Positions 10,282 to 21,064 of a stretch of DNA of 64,000 nucleotides are shown here, piece after piece. This stretch comes from Synechococcus sp. UW179A (lineage in GTDB: Bacteria; Cyanobacteriota; Cyanobacteriia; PCC-6307; Cyanobiaceae), in the NCBI RefSeq assembly GCF_900473965.1, contig NZ_UCNJ01000032.1:248001-312000 (forward strand), read 5' to 3'. Within the stretch, counting starts at the first letter, position 1. Every line of letters begins with the position of its first letter. The translations under genes and the position numbers were made by a program. Under the pieces are notes generated by a model. It saw nothing but the letters and a program-made list of their open reading frames with translations. It did no database searches and was not told the DNA's origin.

Positions 10282-11421
10282 ATGGCCCATTCCGTTCTGA
10301 CGGCTCCGATGGCCAGCATCGGGGTCCCTACTGAGATCAAGGCGGATGAGCAGCGTGTGGCACTCACCCCGGATGCGGTCCGCGAACTGGTGACCCAGGG
10401 CCTTGAGGTGCGGATCCAGAACGGAGCCGGGGCCGGCGCAGGAATCAGTGACGACGCCTTCGCAGCGGCAGGAGCCAGGATTGTGAACCGAGAGGAGGCA
10501 TGGGCTGCCCACTTGGTGGTGAAAGTGAAGGAGCCGCAGCCAGAGGAATTCAGTCTTCTGCGCGACGACATGGTGCTATTCACCTACCTGCATCTGGCGG
10601 CTTACAGCCAGGTGGGAGAAGCCCTTCTGGATGCCGGCACCACAGGGGTGGCTTACGAAACGGTGCAATTGGAGAACGGAAGCCTGCCGCTGCTGGCACC
10701 GATGAGCGAAATCGCAGGACGACTTGCAGCGCAGGTCGGAGCCAGGCTTCTGGAACGCCCCAATGGCGGACGTGGCGTCTTGATTGGAGGATGCACCGGC
10801 GTGCGTCCAGCCCGCGTTGTGGTGCTGGGAGCCGGCACGGTGGGATGGAATGCGGCACGACTCGCTGCGGCGATGGATGCCGAGGTGCTGCTCCTCGATC
10901 GCTCCCCCGAGCGGTTGCGCAGCCTTGAAGCAGACCGGCGTGGACGACTGATCAGCATGGTGAGCAGTCGCGGACTGCTGGAGCGATTGGTTCCAACAGC
11001 GGATCTGCTGATCGGCGCCGTCCTGACACCTGGTGGGCGCGCACCGACATTGGTGGATGAGGAGATGGTCAAGCAAATGATGCCGGGATCAGCGATCGTC
11101 GACGTCGCTGTTGACCAGGGGGGCTGCATCGCCACAAGCCGGGAGACAACGCACACCGATCCAACGGTGTGCATCCATGGCGTACAGCACTATGCCGTTG
11201 GGAATATGCCCGGCGCCGTGCCCTTCACCTCCACCGAAGCCCTGGTGAGCGTGACCTTGCCCTACATCCTCGGGATCGCTGGACGCGGCCTGGAAGAGGC
11301 CGTGACCGAACGTCCGGAGCTGCTTTCAGGGCTGAACACCGTGAAGGGTGCGGTCTGTCATCCAGGAGTCGCGAAAGCTCTTGGAGTACCACCGCGGCAC
11401 CCGATGGCCTGCCTGCGCTGA
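10282..11421 (+). CDS. ald: Alanine dehydrogenase
   Basis: NAD-dependent interconversion of L-alanine with pyruvate and ammonium in the cytoplasm. The N-terminus carries IGVPTEIKADEQRVALTP, typical of Ald and PntA. The Rossmann motif VVVLGAGTVGWNAA lies near residue 180, followed by PGAVPFTSTEAL. The length of 379 aa is close to the family's 360-375; ATG 10312 (MASIGVPTEIK) would give 369 aa and is an equally good start. It closes the + strand run after nadE, 29 nt away. Confidence 0.95.
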   Translation: MAHSVLTAPMASIGVPTEIKADEQRVALTPDAVRELVTQGLEVRIQNGAGAGAGISDDAFAAAGARIVNREEAWAAHLVVKVKEPQPEEFSLLRDDMVLFTYLHLAAYSQVGEALLDAGTTGVAYETVQLENGSLPLLAPMSEIAGRLAAQVGARLLERPNGGRGVLIGGCTGVRPARVVVLGAGTVGWNAARLAAAMDAEVLLLDRSPERLRSLEADRRGRLISMVSSRGLLERLVPTADLLIGAVLTPGGRAPTLVDEEMVKQMMPGSAIVDVAVDQGGCIATSRETTHTDPTVCIHGVQHYAVGNMPGAVPFTSTEALVSVTLPYILGIAGRGLEEAVTERPELLSGLNTVKGAVCHPGVAKALGVPPRHPMACLR

Positions 11422-11425
11422 CAGG

Positions 11426-11857
11426 TCAATCCAGCGGACCGATGTAAAGCCATGGGCCTGACGCTTCGCCATCACGCCTGCGGAACAGCGAGTGTTCCTT
11501 CAATACGTGGCGTTGCCCACCGGCGCTGAACACGGCCTCGAAACGCACGGTTCCCTCAAGATCATCCGAACGACCAGCCTCAGAGGCCAGCACTTTGAGG
11601 CCATGCCATCGGGTCTGGCGGCAACTAGCCCGCAATTCTCGCCGTCGCTCAGCGACTGCACTGGCAGCATCAGGGTGGGTGGCGATCAGATAATCCACCT
11701 CCGAGAGCGCGTAAGCGGAATAGCGGGATCGCATCAATTGTTCGGCGGTCTCCGCCTTCAGCCTGCCTCGGTGAAGCGGTCCACAGCACTGAAGTAGTGG
11801 ATCTCCGCTTCCACATGGACAGGGACGGTCTCCAGAATGTGCAAAGCCCAATGCCAT
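11426..11857 (-). CDS. YchJ/UPF0225-like SEC-C motif protein
   Basis: A 143-aa protein. The N-terminal CPCGSG...CC pattern is a zinc-binding SEC-C motif. It is followed by the UPF0225 core LMRSRYSAYALSEVDYLIATH, and later WHGLKVLAS and GTVRFEA. Function is unproven; SEC-C motifs often bind zinc or nucleic-acid-associated partners. Start ATG 11857 shares one base with the stop of the upstream DUF3326 gene, so the longer open frame to 11983 is rejected. The 3' end is 4 nt from the convergent ald stop. Confidence 0.85.
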   Translation of the reverse strand: MALGFAHSGDRPCPCGSGDPLLQCCGPLHRGRLKAETAEQLMRSRYSAYALSEVDYLIATHPDAASAVAERRRELRASCRQTRWHGLKVLASEAGRSDDLEGTVRFEAVFSAGGQRHVLKEHSLFRRRDGEASGPWLYIGPLD

Positions 11858-12927
11858 CAATTCAGCTCCTGCATGGCAGGCAGAGGTCGAACGAGAGACG
11901 CCGTGGCGATGCCCTCGCGCATGGCGGTTACCAGGCCCGCGGCTTCTGCGTAGGAGCTGGCTTTCAGGATCTGATTCCCACAACCCAGAGCTTCTGCACT
12001 GACCGACAGCACGCCTGGATTGTTCACCGCGATCACAGGAACGCCCCGTTCCAGGCTGGCAAGAACAGCCTCCCCTCCAAGCGCACCATCCGGCACCACA
12101 ACGGCACCCAGCTGGTTGGCGACGAGATCCTCGGGCGCGATCGAACAGCCAGAGGAGAGATCCAGCAGGTCCGGAGCCCTGCTCAGACCCACCAGCACAC
12201 AGGCAAGAAAGGTGTAGCCGAGTTCCTCGCCTGCAGCACGGGGATCAAGGTCAACGTCGAGAGGCAACGCCTCCAACGCTGGCGCGTGAGCGCAGGGAAT
12301 CTGCAGATGCCGAACCAGCAGATGACTGATCACCGCTTCAGCGCCGGCGAGGGCATCGACACCCGTGCCGTAGCGATAGGCCGCCAACGTCTCAGTGTCC
12401 AGATCATCGGGGAATCGAGCCACCACTGCAATGGCGGTGGAACCTGCCGCCTTGAGGCGCTCTGCCGCTCTCAGAAGCGCATCGGGTCGATCCAAAGTCC
12501 CCCAGCTTGTGCCGCTGTCGCCGGCAGCCAGATGCACACCCAGAGGCTCATCAGTGCGGACCACCGCGTTGATATCAAGGCCAAGACTGGCCCTACAGCC
12601 CTCCGCAACCTGACGATGTCGCAGTAGCAGGTCCGATTCGATGCCGGCATCCAGCAACAGGCCGATGCGCTGACTGCGCCTCGGGCGCAGTCCCCAGGCA
12701 GCTGAGGCAAAACGATCGAGGCCGTAACCCTCCACATAGTGAATGCGTGGATCACGCCAGTACAACGAAGCTCCATTGATCACATTCGGATGGGTGATCA
12801 GGCAACCGCTGGCTGCCGCCAATAGGCGGGCACTCGGCAAAGCATCGCCAGCAAACCCACCGATTTCACAACCGATGCCCGTCGGCACGACCATCAGCGT
12901 GGGCAACGGCGCAGCGAAGACCGTCAT
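11857..12927 (-). CDS. DUF3326 family protein
   Basis: A 356-aa cyanobacterial/plant-type protein of unknown function that I recognise as DUF3326 from VVPTGIGCEIGGFAGDALP near the N-terminus and the segments CLITHPNVING and IHYVEGYGLDRFA. No catalytic motif I can name is visible. It sits between a 63-aa protein (4-nt overlap upstream) and the YchJ-like gene (1-nt overlap downstream), which suggests a translationally coupled three-gene unit. The family assignment is from memory of the pattern. Confidence 0.78.
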   Translation of the reverse strand: MTVFAAPLPTLMVVPTGIGCEIGGFAGDALPSARLLAAASGCLITHPNVINGASLYWRDPRIHYVEGYGLDRFASAAWGLRPRRSQRIGLLLDAGIESDLLLRHRQVAEGCRASLGLDINAVVRTDEPLGVHLAAGDSGTSWGTLDRPDALLRAAERLKAAGSTAIAVVARFPDDLDTETLAAYRYGTGVDALAGAEAVISHLLVRHLQIPCAHAPALEALPLDVDLDPRAAGEELGYTFLACVLVGLSRAPDLLDLSSGCSIAPEDLVANQLGAVVVPDGALGGEAVLASLERGVPVIAVNNPGVLSVSAEALGCGNQILKASSYAEAAGLVTAMREGIATASLVRPLPAMQELN

Positions 12928-13115
12928 GGGTTAATCAGCACGGCTTCGACCTCAAGCGCAACCTGGGATGTTTCAGAGGAGCGTTGGATAGAGGTGATCG
13001 CCCAGCGCAATGGCTCACCCTCCCTTTGAAGCTGCTCGAGAACCCAGGAGCGAAGATCGCCGATAGTGCACAACTCGGGACTGATCAGCGACAACCTCCT
13101 GAAACTGAGCTTCAT
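12924..13115 (-). CDS. Small hypothetical protein (63 aa)
   Basis: Begins MKLSFRRLSLISPELC at ATG 13115 and ends in a hydrophobic/acidic VALEVEAVLINP. Its stop overlaps the DUF3326 start (ATGA), so it heads that probable operon. No domain is recognised; the pattern of charged and hydrophobic residues suggests a small folded cytosolic protein. The frame also opens two codons upstream at TTG 13121. The operon position makes it likely real. Confidence 0.65.
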   Translation of the reverse strand: MKLSFRRLSLISPELCTIGDLRSWVLEQLQREGEPLRWAITSIQRSSETSQVALEVEAVLINP

Positions 13116-13199
13116 GACCAAAAGGCAAAGACCAAAAACAAATCAGGTGCCATCGCTGAAATTCTCGCAATCGATCCACTACGCAAGTTTCAGGCCTCA

Positions 13200-13397
13200 G
13201 TGCTGAAGTTTGCCGATGCATTCGAGCAAGCCAGCAACACCGACACACACTCTTTCCTCGAAACAGATGTGGGAAAGGCACTCGAGAAGATGCATTCCAG
13301 CAGCGGCGATGTACTGGGATCACTACTCAACAGCGGCAAAGAGCTGCGCGGCATGGATTACAACAGCTTCATGGAACTGCTGAACGCCGAGGCTTGA
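13200..13397 (+). CDS. Small hypothetical ORF with uncertain start (65 aa from GTG)
   Basis: The frame ending at 13397 reads like a real protein (FADAFEQASNTDTHSFLETD ... LLNSGKELRGMDYNSFMELL). The plausible coding segment seems to begin near 13140 (SGAIAEILAIDPLRKFQ), where no ATG, GTG or TTG is available. Options are GTG 13200, TTG 12984 (which would run antisense through the 63-aa gene), or a frameshift joining ATG 13114, which lies in another frame. It may be a gene with an unusual start or a decayed gene. Function unknown. Confidence 0.4.
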   Translation: MLKFADAFEQASNTDTHSFLETDVGKALEKMHSSSGDVLGSLLNSGKELRGMDYNSFMELLNAEA

Positions 13398-13438
13398 AAA
13401 CATCCCTGCTGAGAGACGAACAGAACCCTCTTGAAGAA

Positions 13439-13774
13439 TCAGCTCTGGTACTGACCGAACTGAGCCTGATAGAGCGCATCCTCCTGACCTGCAGCTGCAA
13501 TGAGGTCAGAACGTGGGAAGGAAACACAGAGAAGAGCGAAGCCCTTTTTGCGTAGATCCTCCTTGACACCCATCGCGTCAGGCTGGTGCACCTCACCCTC
13601 TTGGATGCGTGCAGCGCAGGTGGTGCAAACTCCAGCGCAGCAGGAGCTGGGCAATGGCACTCCGGCCTCTTCCGCAGCAGACAAAACGGTCTGATTGTCC
13701 TGGCACTGAAAATGATGTTGCTGGCCATCAAGCTCAATGGTGATGGCATAAACAACTGGAGTGGTGTCGCTCAT
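13439..13774 (-). CDS. petF: Plant-type 2Fe-2S ferredoxin
   Basis: A 111-aa electron carrier of the petF family. The cluster ligands are CCAGVCTTC (three of the four Cys) and the later Cys of FALLCVSFP. The chain is slightly longer than the 97-residue PetF1, with an N-terminal extension and a C-terminal tail ending QAQFGQYQS, so it may be a secondary isoform rather than the main photosynthetic ferredoxin. It stands alone between a small ORF and the atp terminator. Confidence 0.9.
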   Translation of the reverse strand: MSDTTPVVYAITIELDGQQHHFQCQDNQTVLSAAEEAGVPLPSSCCAGVCTTCAARIQEGEVHQPDAMGVKEDLRKKGFALLCVSFPRSDLIAAAGQEDALYQAQFGQYQS

Positions 13775-13860
13775 CTGTCCTGGAACGCTCCCGTCGATGG
13801 CATCTTCTCAGCGTAGAAGCCGTTGAAATCCACCCCAACCTCACTGAAGCCGCACTGGTC

Positions 13861-13886
13861 AAAAAAAGCCGGCCCTATGGCCGGCT
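13861..13886 (-). terminator. Intrinsic terminator of the main atp cluster
   Basis: On the minus strand AGCCGGCC and GGCCGGCT form a perfect 8-bp GC-rich stem with a 4-nt loop, followed by a run of seven U (the A run at 13861-13867). It lies 40 nt past the atpG stop and marks the end of the atpI-to-atpG transcript. Confidence 0.9.
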
Positions 13887-13925
13887 GACAAACGCAAACA
13901 GGTTTGCAATCAGTGGGTAAGCAAA

Positions 13926-14876
13926 TTAGGCCATTGCAGCAGCGCCACCCACAACCTCAAGAATTTCCTGAGTAATGGCCGCCTGACGAGCCTTGTTGTA
14001 ATCAAGGGTGAGCGTCTTGGCGAGCGCCTTGGCGTTGTCGCTGGCATTGTTCATCGCCATCATTCGACTTGCCAGCTCAGAAGCCGCAGCCTCCTGAAGA
14101 GATCTCAGCAGCTGATTCTGAAGGTAAAGGGGCAGAAGGGCATTGAGCAATTGGTCAGGGCTCTGCTCAAACACAATGTCTGAAGGCAGCTGAGGCTGAG
14201 CATTGGCCGGCCCTGCACCAGATTCAACCCGCAGCTCTCCGTCTTTTGTCGTAAGACGGAAGATCTCGTCGTCAGCCTCAGCGATACCTTGAGGATCAAG
14301 GGGAAGCAAAGTCTGAACGACAGGGTTGCAGCTCACCAGGTTGATGAACTTGGTGTAGATGATCTCAACACGATCGGTGCTCTCGGATAGAAACTCCGCG
14401 AACACTTCATTGGCGATGGATCCTGCTTCGTCGGCTGTCGGAACCTGCTCAAGACCAGTGAAGGTGGCCTGGATCGGGTAGCTCCGATTCGTGAAATAGC
14501 TGATGGCTTTGCGACCGATCAGAACCAGATCAACTTTGTATCCCTTGCCCTGAAGCTCAGCAAAACGCATCTCGGTGCGTTTGATGATGTTGGCGTTGTA
14601 ACCGCCACAGAGACCACGGTCACCGGTGACAGCCACAAGGGTGATGGTCTCTACATTGCGCTGCTCGAGCAGGGGAGCATCGGCATCCTCGAAACGCATG
14701 CGTGCCTGGAGGTTTTCAAGCAGCCGAGCGAGACGATCCGCGAAGGGACGACTTCGCAAGACCTGCTCCTGAGCACGTCGAACCTTGGCCGCTGCCACGA
14801 GGCGCATGGCCTCAGTGATCTTGCGGGTGTTCTTGACAGATTTGATCCGATCTCGGATCTCTTTCAGATTTGCCAT
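13926..14876 (-). CDS. atpG: ATP synthase F1 subunit gamma
   Basis: The 316-aa rotating central stalk subunit. N-terminal helix [22 protein letters not shown] and C-terminal helix ([18 protein letters not shown]) are diagnostic. The insertion typical of photosynthetic organisms is visible at about residues 195-240 ([20 protein letters not shown]), but without the two redox-active cysteines of the chloroplast form, as expected for cyanobacteria. It lies 11 nt downstream of atpA and is the last gene before the terminator. Confidence 0.98.
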   Translation of the reverse strand: MANLKEIRDRIKSVKNTRKITEAMRLVAAAKVRRAQEQVLRSRPFADRLARLLENLQARMRFEDADAPLLEQRNVETITLVAVTGDRGLCGGYNANIIKRTEMRFAELQGKGYKVDLVLIGRKAISYFTNRSYPIQATFTGLEQVPTADEAGSIANEVFAEFLSESTDRVEIIYTKFINLVSCNPVVQTLLPLDPQGIAEADDEIFRLTTKDGELRVESGAGPANAQPQLPSDIVFEQSPDQLLNALLPLYLQNQLLRSLQEAAASELASRMMAMNNASDNAKALAKTLTLDYNKARQAAITQEILEVVGGAAAMA

Positions 14877-14887
14877 GTCTCAGGGCC

Positions 14888-16468
<1,581 letters not shown>

Positions 16469-17017
16469 TCAGCCTGCCTTAGCAAGCGAGAGACCGAGTC
16501 GCCTTACTTGGCCGGAAAGACTAGCGTCGATGACCTGAGAGCCCACATTGATAACAAAGCCGCCAATCAGGCTCGGATCGATGGTGAGATCAATCTCAAC
16601 GGACCCGCTGCCTACCATGGACTCAACCTTGGCGGTCAGTGACGCCTTCTGAGTGTCAGTCAGGGCCTGAGCCGAGCGGACATGCGCTAGCGAAATCTTG
16701 CGGGATTCGCGGTAGAGCTCGAGATACCGACCCAGGACGGCATCAAAAGCGGTAAGGCGGTAACGATCGGCCAGGACCTTGAGCAGATTCAGCAATGAAG
16801 GCTGAATTTGCTCGCTCAGAAGCTGCTCGAGGGCTTTCTTCTTGGCTGTTGGCTCAAGAACTGGAGAGGTCATGGCATCTCGCAGTGACTCACTGCTGTC
16901 CCAGAGAGCAATGAGCTCCTTGCACTGGGCTGCCACATCCTCTGACTCGTTACGAGCATTGGTCACCTGCAACAACGCTTCGGCGTAAGGGGTGGCCAGG
17001 GTATTGAGAAGGGGCAT
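16469..17017 (-). CDS. atpH: ATP synthase F1 subunit delta
   Basis: The 182-aa OSCP-type subunit joins the peripheral stalk to the top of F1. It shows the N-terminal helical domain (TPYAEALLQVTNARNE) and the C-terminal family motif DPSLIGGFVINVGSQVIDAS. The start ATG shares its first base with the atpF stop region (17017), so the two are translationally coupled. Length is normal. Confidence 0.96.
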   Translation of the reverse strand: MPLLNTLATPYAEALLQVTNARNESEDVAAQCKELIALWDSSESLRDAMTSPVLEPTAKKKALEQLLSEQIQPSLLNLLKVLADRYRLTAFDAVLGRYLELYRESRKISLAHVRSAQALTDTQKASLTAKVESMVGSGSVEIDLTIDPSLIGGFVINVGSQVIDASLSGQVRRLGLSLAKAG

Positions 17018-17538
17018 CAGGCGTCCTCCAGATTGTTGATGGAGGCGTCGATGAGACGGGCTTGGGCCGAAGCATCGAGACGTCCGGGCAGATCAGCCAT
17101 CACCTTGTCGATGGCGGCAAGGGCAGCTTCGCGCCGTAGCTGCTCGGTCAGACGTGCACCTTCGGCATTCAGATCAGCAAGAGCATCTTGCTTCAGGGCT
17201 GCCATCGCCTCGATGGTGCGCTGCTCACCGTCGACACGAATGGCATGTGCCCTGGCTTTGCCATCGGCACGAATCTTCTCAGCTTTTTCTTTGGCAGAAC
17301 CGAGATCGGCCTGGGCCTTACTCAGCTCTGTGGTGGCAGTTTTGAGTCGGGTTTCCGCATCGTTCAATTCCTTGAGAATCGATTCACGACGACGCTCAAG
17401 AATGCCGCCAAGCAATCCCTTGAGGAAATAGACGAGCAACCCAATGACAATGACCAGATTGATCAGGTTTGTATCAAGAGGATTGAGGTTGATCGCAAAA
17501 CCACCCTCTGCTGCAAACAAGGTGACAAGAGACATCAT
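17017..17538 (-). CDS. atpF: ATP synthase FO subunit b
   Basis: A 173-aa peripheral stalk subunit. One N-terminal membrane helix ([19 protein letters not shown], about residues 25-43) is followed by a long charged alpha-helix rich in Ala, Glu, Lys and Arg that forms the stalk. In cyanobacteria b pairs with b', encoded by the adjacent gene with a 4-nt ATGA overlap. The start is ATG 17538 or the following ATG 17535. Confidence 0.96.
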   Translation of the reverse strand: MMSLVTLFAAEGGFAINLNPLDTNLINLVIVIGLLVYFLKGLLGGILERRRESILKELNDAETRLKTATTELSKAQADLGSAKEKAEKIRADGKARAHAIRVDGEQRTIEAMAALKQDALADLNAEGARLTEQLRREAALAAIDKVMADLPGRLDASAQARLIDASINNLEDA

Positions 17539-18002
17539 GAAACGGCCAGCAGACGTTGAATGATCTTTGTGCTGAACTCATCGACTTTGCTCATGAGCTG
17601 CGACTGAGCCTGCTCTCGCTGCGTCTCAATCTCACGGCGGGCTTTTTCCCTCGTGCGATTGGCATCGGCTTCGGTTGTCGCGATGGCTTCGCGATACAGA
17701 TTGTCCACCTCCTGTTCAGCTTCGAGAATCGCGGCCTGAGCGGCCTGGCGAGCACCCCGCAGTTGTTCAGTCAGTTCAGCCTCAAGACGCTGGACCTGCT
17801 CAAGCTTCTGCTTGGAATCGGCAAGACTTGTGGTGATGTAACCCTCACGATCTTCCACGACCTTGCCAACTGGCCGGAAGAAGAGGGAATTGAGCAGGAA
17901 GGTCAGGAGAACCACCTGAACAGCCATTAGAGGCAAGGTGGCATCGAGGTCAAAAAGACCTCCCTCCGGCACCGCTGCTTCAGCAAGCAGAAGCCAGGTC
18001 AT
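17535..18002 (-). CDS. atpF2: ATP synthase FO subunit b'
   Basis: A 155-aa second peripheral stalk subunit, a duplication of b found in photosynthetic bacteria and plastids (also called AtpG or AtpF'). It has a short acidic N-terminus, the membrane segment [19 protein letters not shown] (about residues 24-42), then a long coiled-coil-like helix ([20 protein letters not shown]). It lies 89 nt after atpE across a hairpin and overlaps atpF by 4 nt. Confidence 0.94.
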   Translation of the reverse strand: MTWLLLAEAAVPEGGLFDLDATLPLMAVQVVLLTFLLNSLFFRPVGKVVEDREGYITTSLADSKQKLEQVQRLEAELTEQLRGARQAAQAAILEAEQEVDNLYREAIATTEADANRTREKARREIETQREQAQSQLMSKVDEFSTKIIQRLLAVS

Positions 18003-18050
18003 GAAAAAGGAGCGCTGAGGAAAAGCTAATGATGAGAAGAGGTATCACAC

Positions 18051-18082
18051 CAGGGAGCTGCCATCACACGAGGGAGCTCCCT
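18051..18082 (-). other. RNA hairpin in the atpE-b' intergenic gap
   Basis: CAGGGAGCT (18051-18059) and AGCTCCCTG (18074-18082) form a perfect 9-bp stem with a 14-nt loop; an overlapping palindrome AGGGAGCTCCCT lies within it. There is no following U tract, so it looks more like an mRNA 3'-end stabiliser or processing site than a terminator. Its position directly after atpE, whose product is needed in many copies, is suggestive. Confidence 0.6.
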
Positions 18083-18091
18083 GAAGATTGA

Positions 18092-18511
<420 letters not shown>

Positions 18512-19237
18512 CTAGTGGTGTTCATGCAAACCTTCGCCGATGTAGAAGGCAGCCAGTGTTGCAAAGATCAGAGCCTGAATTGCACTGGTAAAAAGTCCAA
18601 GCAGCATCACCGGAAGAGGAACGATTAAAGGAACTAAATAAACAAGAACTCCAACCGCAAGTTCATCTGCCAGAATGTTTCCGAAAAGTCGGAACGACAA
18701 TGAAAGAGGTTTTGTAAACTCCTCGATGATCTTGAAAGGAAGCATGATCGGAGTTGGCTCTACATAGAGCTCAAAAAACCTCAAACCTTTTTTGCTTAGG
18801 CCGGCATAAAAATAAGCGAGAGACACCAGCAGAGCCATCGCAACCGTGGTGTTGATGTCTGCAGTGGGAGCACCCAATTCGCCGTCAGGAAGTTCAAAAA
18901 CTTTCCAAGGGATTAAAGCGCCACCCCAGTTGCTCACAAAAATGAATAGGAACAGGGTTCCAATGAAAGGCAGCCACTCTCGATAGTACTTTTCTCCGAT
19001 CTGGTCACGGGCGAGATCACGCAGATAATCCCAGAGAAATTCGAGCAGGTTCTGCACGCCTCTGGGGTCGCGATCCAACTTGCGCGTACCAACGAGAACG
19101 ACAGCAAGGAGTGCGCCGATCAGGATCCAGGAACTCAGAAAAACCTGGCCATGCAGATTGAGGTTGCCGATCTGCCAATACAGATGGTTTCCAACCTCCA
19201 GTTCGGCGAAAGGCAGTGTGAAAGGCAGCAAAGCCAT
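18512..19237 (-). CDS. atpB: ATP synthase FO subunit a
   Basis: The 241-aa membrane stator that carries the proton half-channels. Five or so hydrophobic helices are visible. The essential Arg lies in the helix [20 protein letters not shown], and a terminal helix follows. I chose ATG 19237 ([16 protein letters not shown]), the usual cyanobacterial N-terminus; the frame stays open 12 codons further to 19273, which would overlap atpI. A 171-nt gap separates it from atpE. Confidence 0.95.
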   Translation of the reverse strand: MALLPFTLPFAELEVGNHLYWQIGNLNLHGQVFLSSWILIGALLAVVLVGTRKLDRDPRGVQNLLEFLWDYLRDLARDQIGEKYYREWLPFIGTLFLFIFVSNWGGALIPWKVFELPDGELGAPTADINTTVAMALLVSLAYFYAGLSKKGLRFFELYVEPTPIMLPFKIIEEFTKPLSLSFRLFGNILADELAVGVLVYLVPLIVPLPVMLLGLFTSAIQALIFATLAAFYIGEGLHEHH

Positions 19238-19262
19238 TGAATGCAGAAGGGGATGCGCTAGC

Positions 19263-19598
19263 TCAGCCGTCAATGACGGTCTGAAGAATCAAGGCGGGTT
19301 TATAGAGAAGGAAGCCGATGAAAGCAGGAAGGATCTCAAGCTGGGGGAGCTTGGCCGCTGCAACGACGAGCAGCACAGGCACAACCAACTGAAAGCGACC
19401 CACTTGACGGGAACCTCCGCCGAGCCGAGCCACGCTGCGGGCGAGGAGGCGCAGGTAGAGAACACCAGCGCAAGAACCCACCAACAGGCTGCTGGCAACT
19501 ATGGCGTCGAAACCAACTAGTGCGATGAGAACCGCGACTAGTGAAACCGCCAGAGTGGCCAGCATCAAGCGTTGTTGAAGTCTGACGTAGTCGGCCAT
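19263..19598 (-). CDS. atpI: ATP synthase-associated small membrane protein AtpI (Atp1)
   Basis: A 111-aa hydrophobic protein in the usual Atp1 place, upstream of atpB. It has about four predicted membrane segments (for example [20 protein letters not shown] and [14 protein letters not shown]). AtpI proteins assist c-ring assembly or ion supply for the ATP synthase, but the family is poorly conserved in sequence, so context carries much of the call. ATG 19598 (MADYVRLQQ) is preferred over an upstream TTG at 19715, which would overlap the methyltransferase gene. Confidence 0.82.
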   Translation of the reverse strand: MADYVRLQQRLMLATLAVSLVAVLIALVGFDAIVASSLLVGSCAGVLYLRLLARSVARLGGGSRQVGRFQLVVPVLLVVAAAKLPQLEILPAFIGFLLYKPALILQTVIDG

Positions 19599-19702
19599 TC
19601 CAGAATCGATCGCAACGGATGCCGCGGGTGATTCGGTGGGGTCGTTAGCCAGCAAACATTGCCTGAGGAAGCGCGCGGAATCTATCACGCGTTTTCTCAG
19701 GA

Positions 19703-20929
19703 TCAGGTTCTGCAAGCTTCCAGCAGCAGCAGTCGGCGCGACAGGAGACCTCTTGCAACTGAGACGGTCTCAGGCCCAAGGTTCAGGTCACCCAAACGAG
19801 TTTCTGGCTGGTGCTCAATAGCTTCCAATAGTGCCAGCTCGGATTCTGAAAGAGTGATGGGCTCCAGATCCGGACCCAGAAGGCTGGAGGAAGGCCATCC
19901 CCATAAACACGACTGTCGTCGACCAATTGCCTGGAGCAAGGCTGAATCGTCCTCCCAGGTGTTGGAGTGAACGGGTTGTTTCGCCACAAAAAACTCGAAA
20001 TGACTGATCTCGGGATCGAGGTCTTCAACGAGCAGCCATTGTTCGCGCTCAGGAAGCATTGCTGCACGCTCCAGCAATTCACCTGAGAGCAAACGATTGA
20101 GATCCCACACCGAGGAATTCGAAAAGCCAGCGAAATGCAGTCCGGCTGCATCGATCAAGCTGAACAAGCGACTTAGGTCGTAGCTGGTTTCCTGCGGATG
20201 GAGATACATATCTGCGAAATTCGAATCGGCTGCGGTATCGATCAACCAGCGCTGCTCATGGTTCTGACGCAGACGATTGCCCTCAGGCAGAACCTGAAAA
20301 AGTTCACGGCCAAGACGCAGACCTTCAGCACCGCTGCCAGCACCCAATCGGAACAGCGCGCTCTGGGTTCGATGAATCTCCCAACGCCCCCCATCGGCGT
20401 AGAGGAACAAATGGATCAATCCTGTGTCCGACAAAAGCGAACTCAAGGCCTTCAGACCCTCAAGCGGCTCGCGCAAGTGATGCAGAACGCCCACAGAATT
20501 GATGTAGTCGAAGGGTCCCTCGCCCTCCAGATCGAGAAGACTGCGCTGTTCCTGGCGCAAAGCATCCACCTGATCGCCTGCACCTGATCTCTTCAGTCGT
20601 TCACGGGCTACTTCAAGAGCTCCCGCACTGATATCGACTGCCAGGATCTGCGCTCCTGGATTGAGGTGGCAGAGGTAATCGGTGCTAACACCTGTCCCAC
20701 AACCCGCATCGAGAATTCGCAGAGAAGGCTTGATATCAGCATGCGATGGCACTGCACCATGCACCGCTGCCAGAACGCTTTCATGGCACCAGCGCCAGTT
20801 GTAGCCAGGAGGCGGTCCGTCCTGAAGAGGATCCCCGGGATAGGGGAACCGGTCATAAAAGGCACTCACCACAGGGGTTGCGGCATCCGAAGGCTTGGGG
20901 TTCATCGGCGCGTCGATTTCCGATCTCAT
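19703..20929 (-). CDS. Class I SAM-dependent methyltransferase
   Basis: A 408-aa protein. Motif I, LRILDAGCGTGVSTDYL, lies near residue 70, followed by ILAVDISAGALEVARERLK and FDYINSVGVLHHL, a standard class I fold for small-molecule or protein methylation. The N-terminus has FYDRFPYPGDPL, a signature I associate with a cyanobacterial methyltransferase family of unknown substrate. The C-terminal 170 residues form a separate domain I do not recognise. It is 105 nt upstream of atpI on the same strand and may be co-transcribed with the atp genes. Confidence 0.82.
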   Translation of the reverse strand: MRSEIDAPMNPKPSDAATPVVSAFYDRFPYPGDPLQDGPPPGYNWRWCHESVLAAVHGAVPSHADIKPSLRILDAGCGTGVSTDYLCHLNPGAQILAVDISAGALEVARERLKRSGAGDQVDALRQEQRSLLDLEGEGPFDYINSVGVLHHLREPLEGLKALSSLLSDTGLIHLFLYADGGRWEIHRTQSALFRLGAGSGAEGLRLGRELFQVLPEGNRLRQNHEQRWLIDTAADSNFADMYLHPQETSYDLSRLFSLIDAAGLHFAGFSNSSVWDLNRLLSGELLERAAMLPEREQWLLVEDLDPEISHFEFFVAKQPVHSNTWEDDSALLQAIGRRQSCLWGWPSSSLLGPDLEPITLSESELALLEAIEHQPETRLGDLNLGPETVSVARGLLSRRLLLLEACRT

Positions 20930-21064
20930 TATTCGGTTTGAAGCATTTCAGGGTGGGCATCGAAAACAGGCCTGAAGGAGCAAGCCCTGCAAACATTTGT
21001 TCATGCCAGATCAAGAGCCCTAAGGACGAGCCGTAACGTGGCCGAATCCGGCTTGCTCCCGTTC

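Noticed and set aside
13114-13206. 31-codon frame from ATG 13114
   Set aside because: Short and no homology seen; kept only as a possible start for the neighbouring frame if a frameshift exists.
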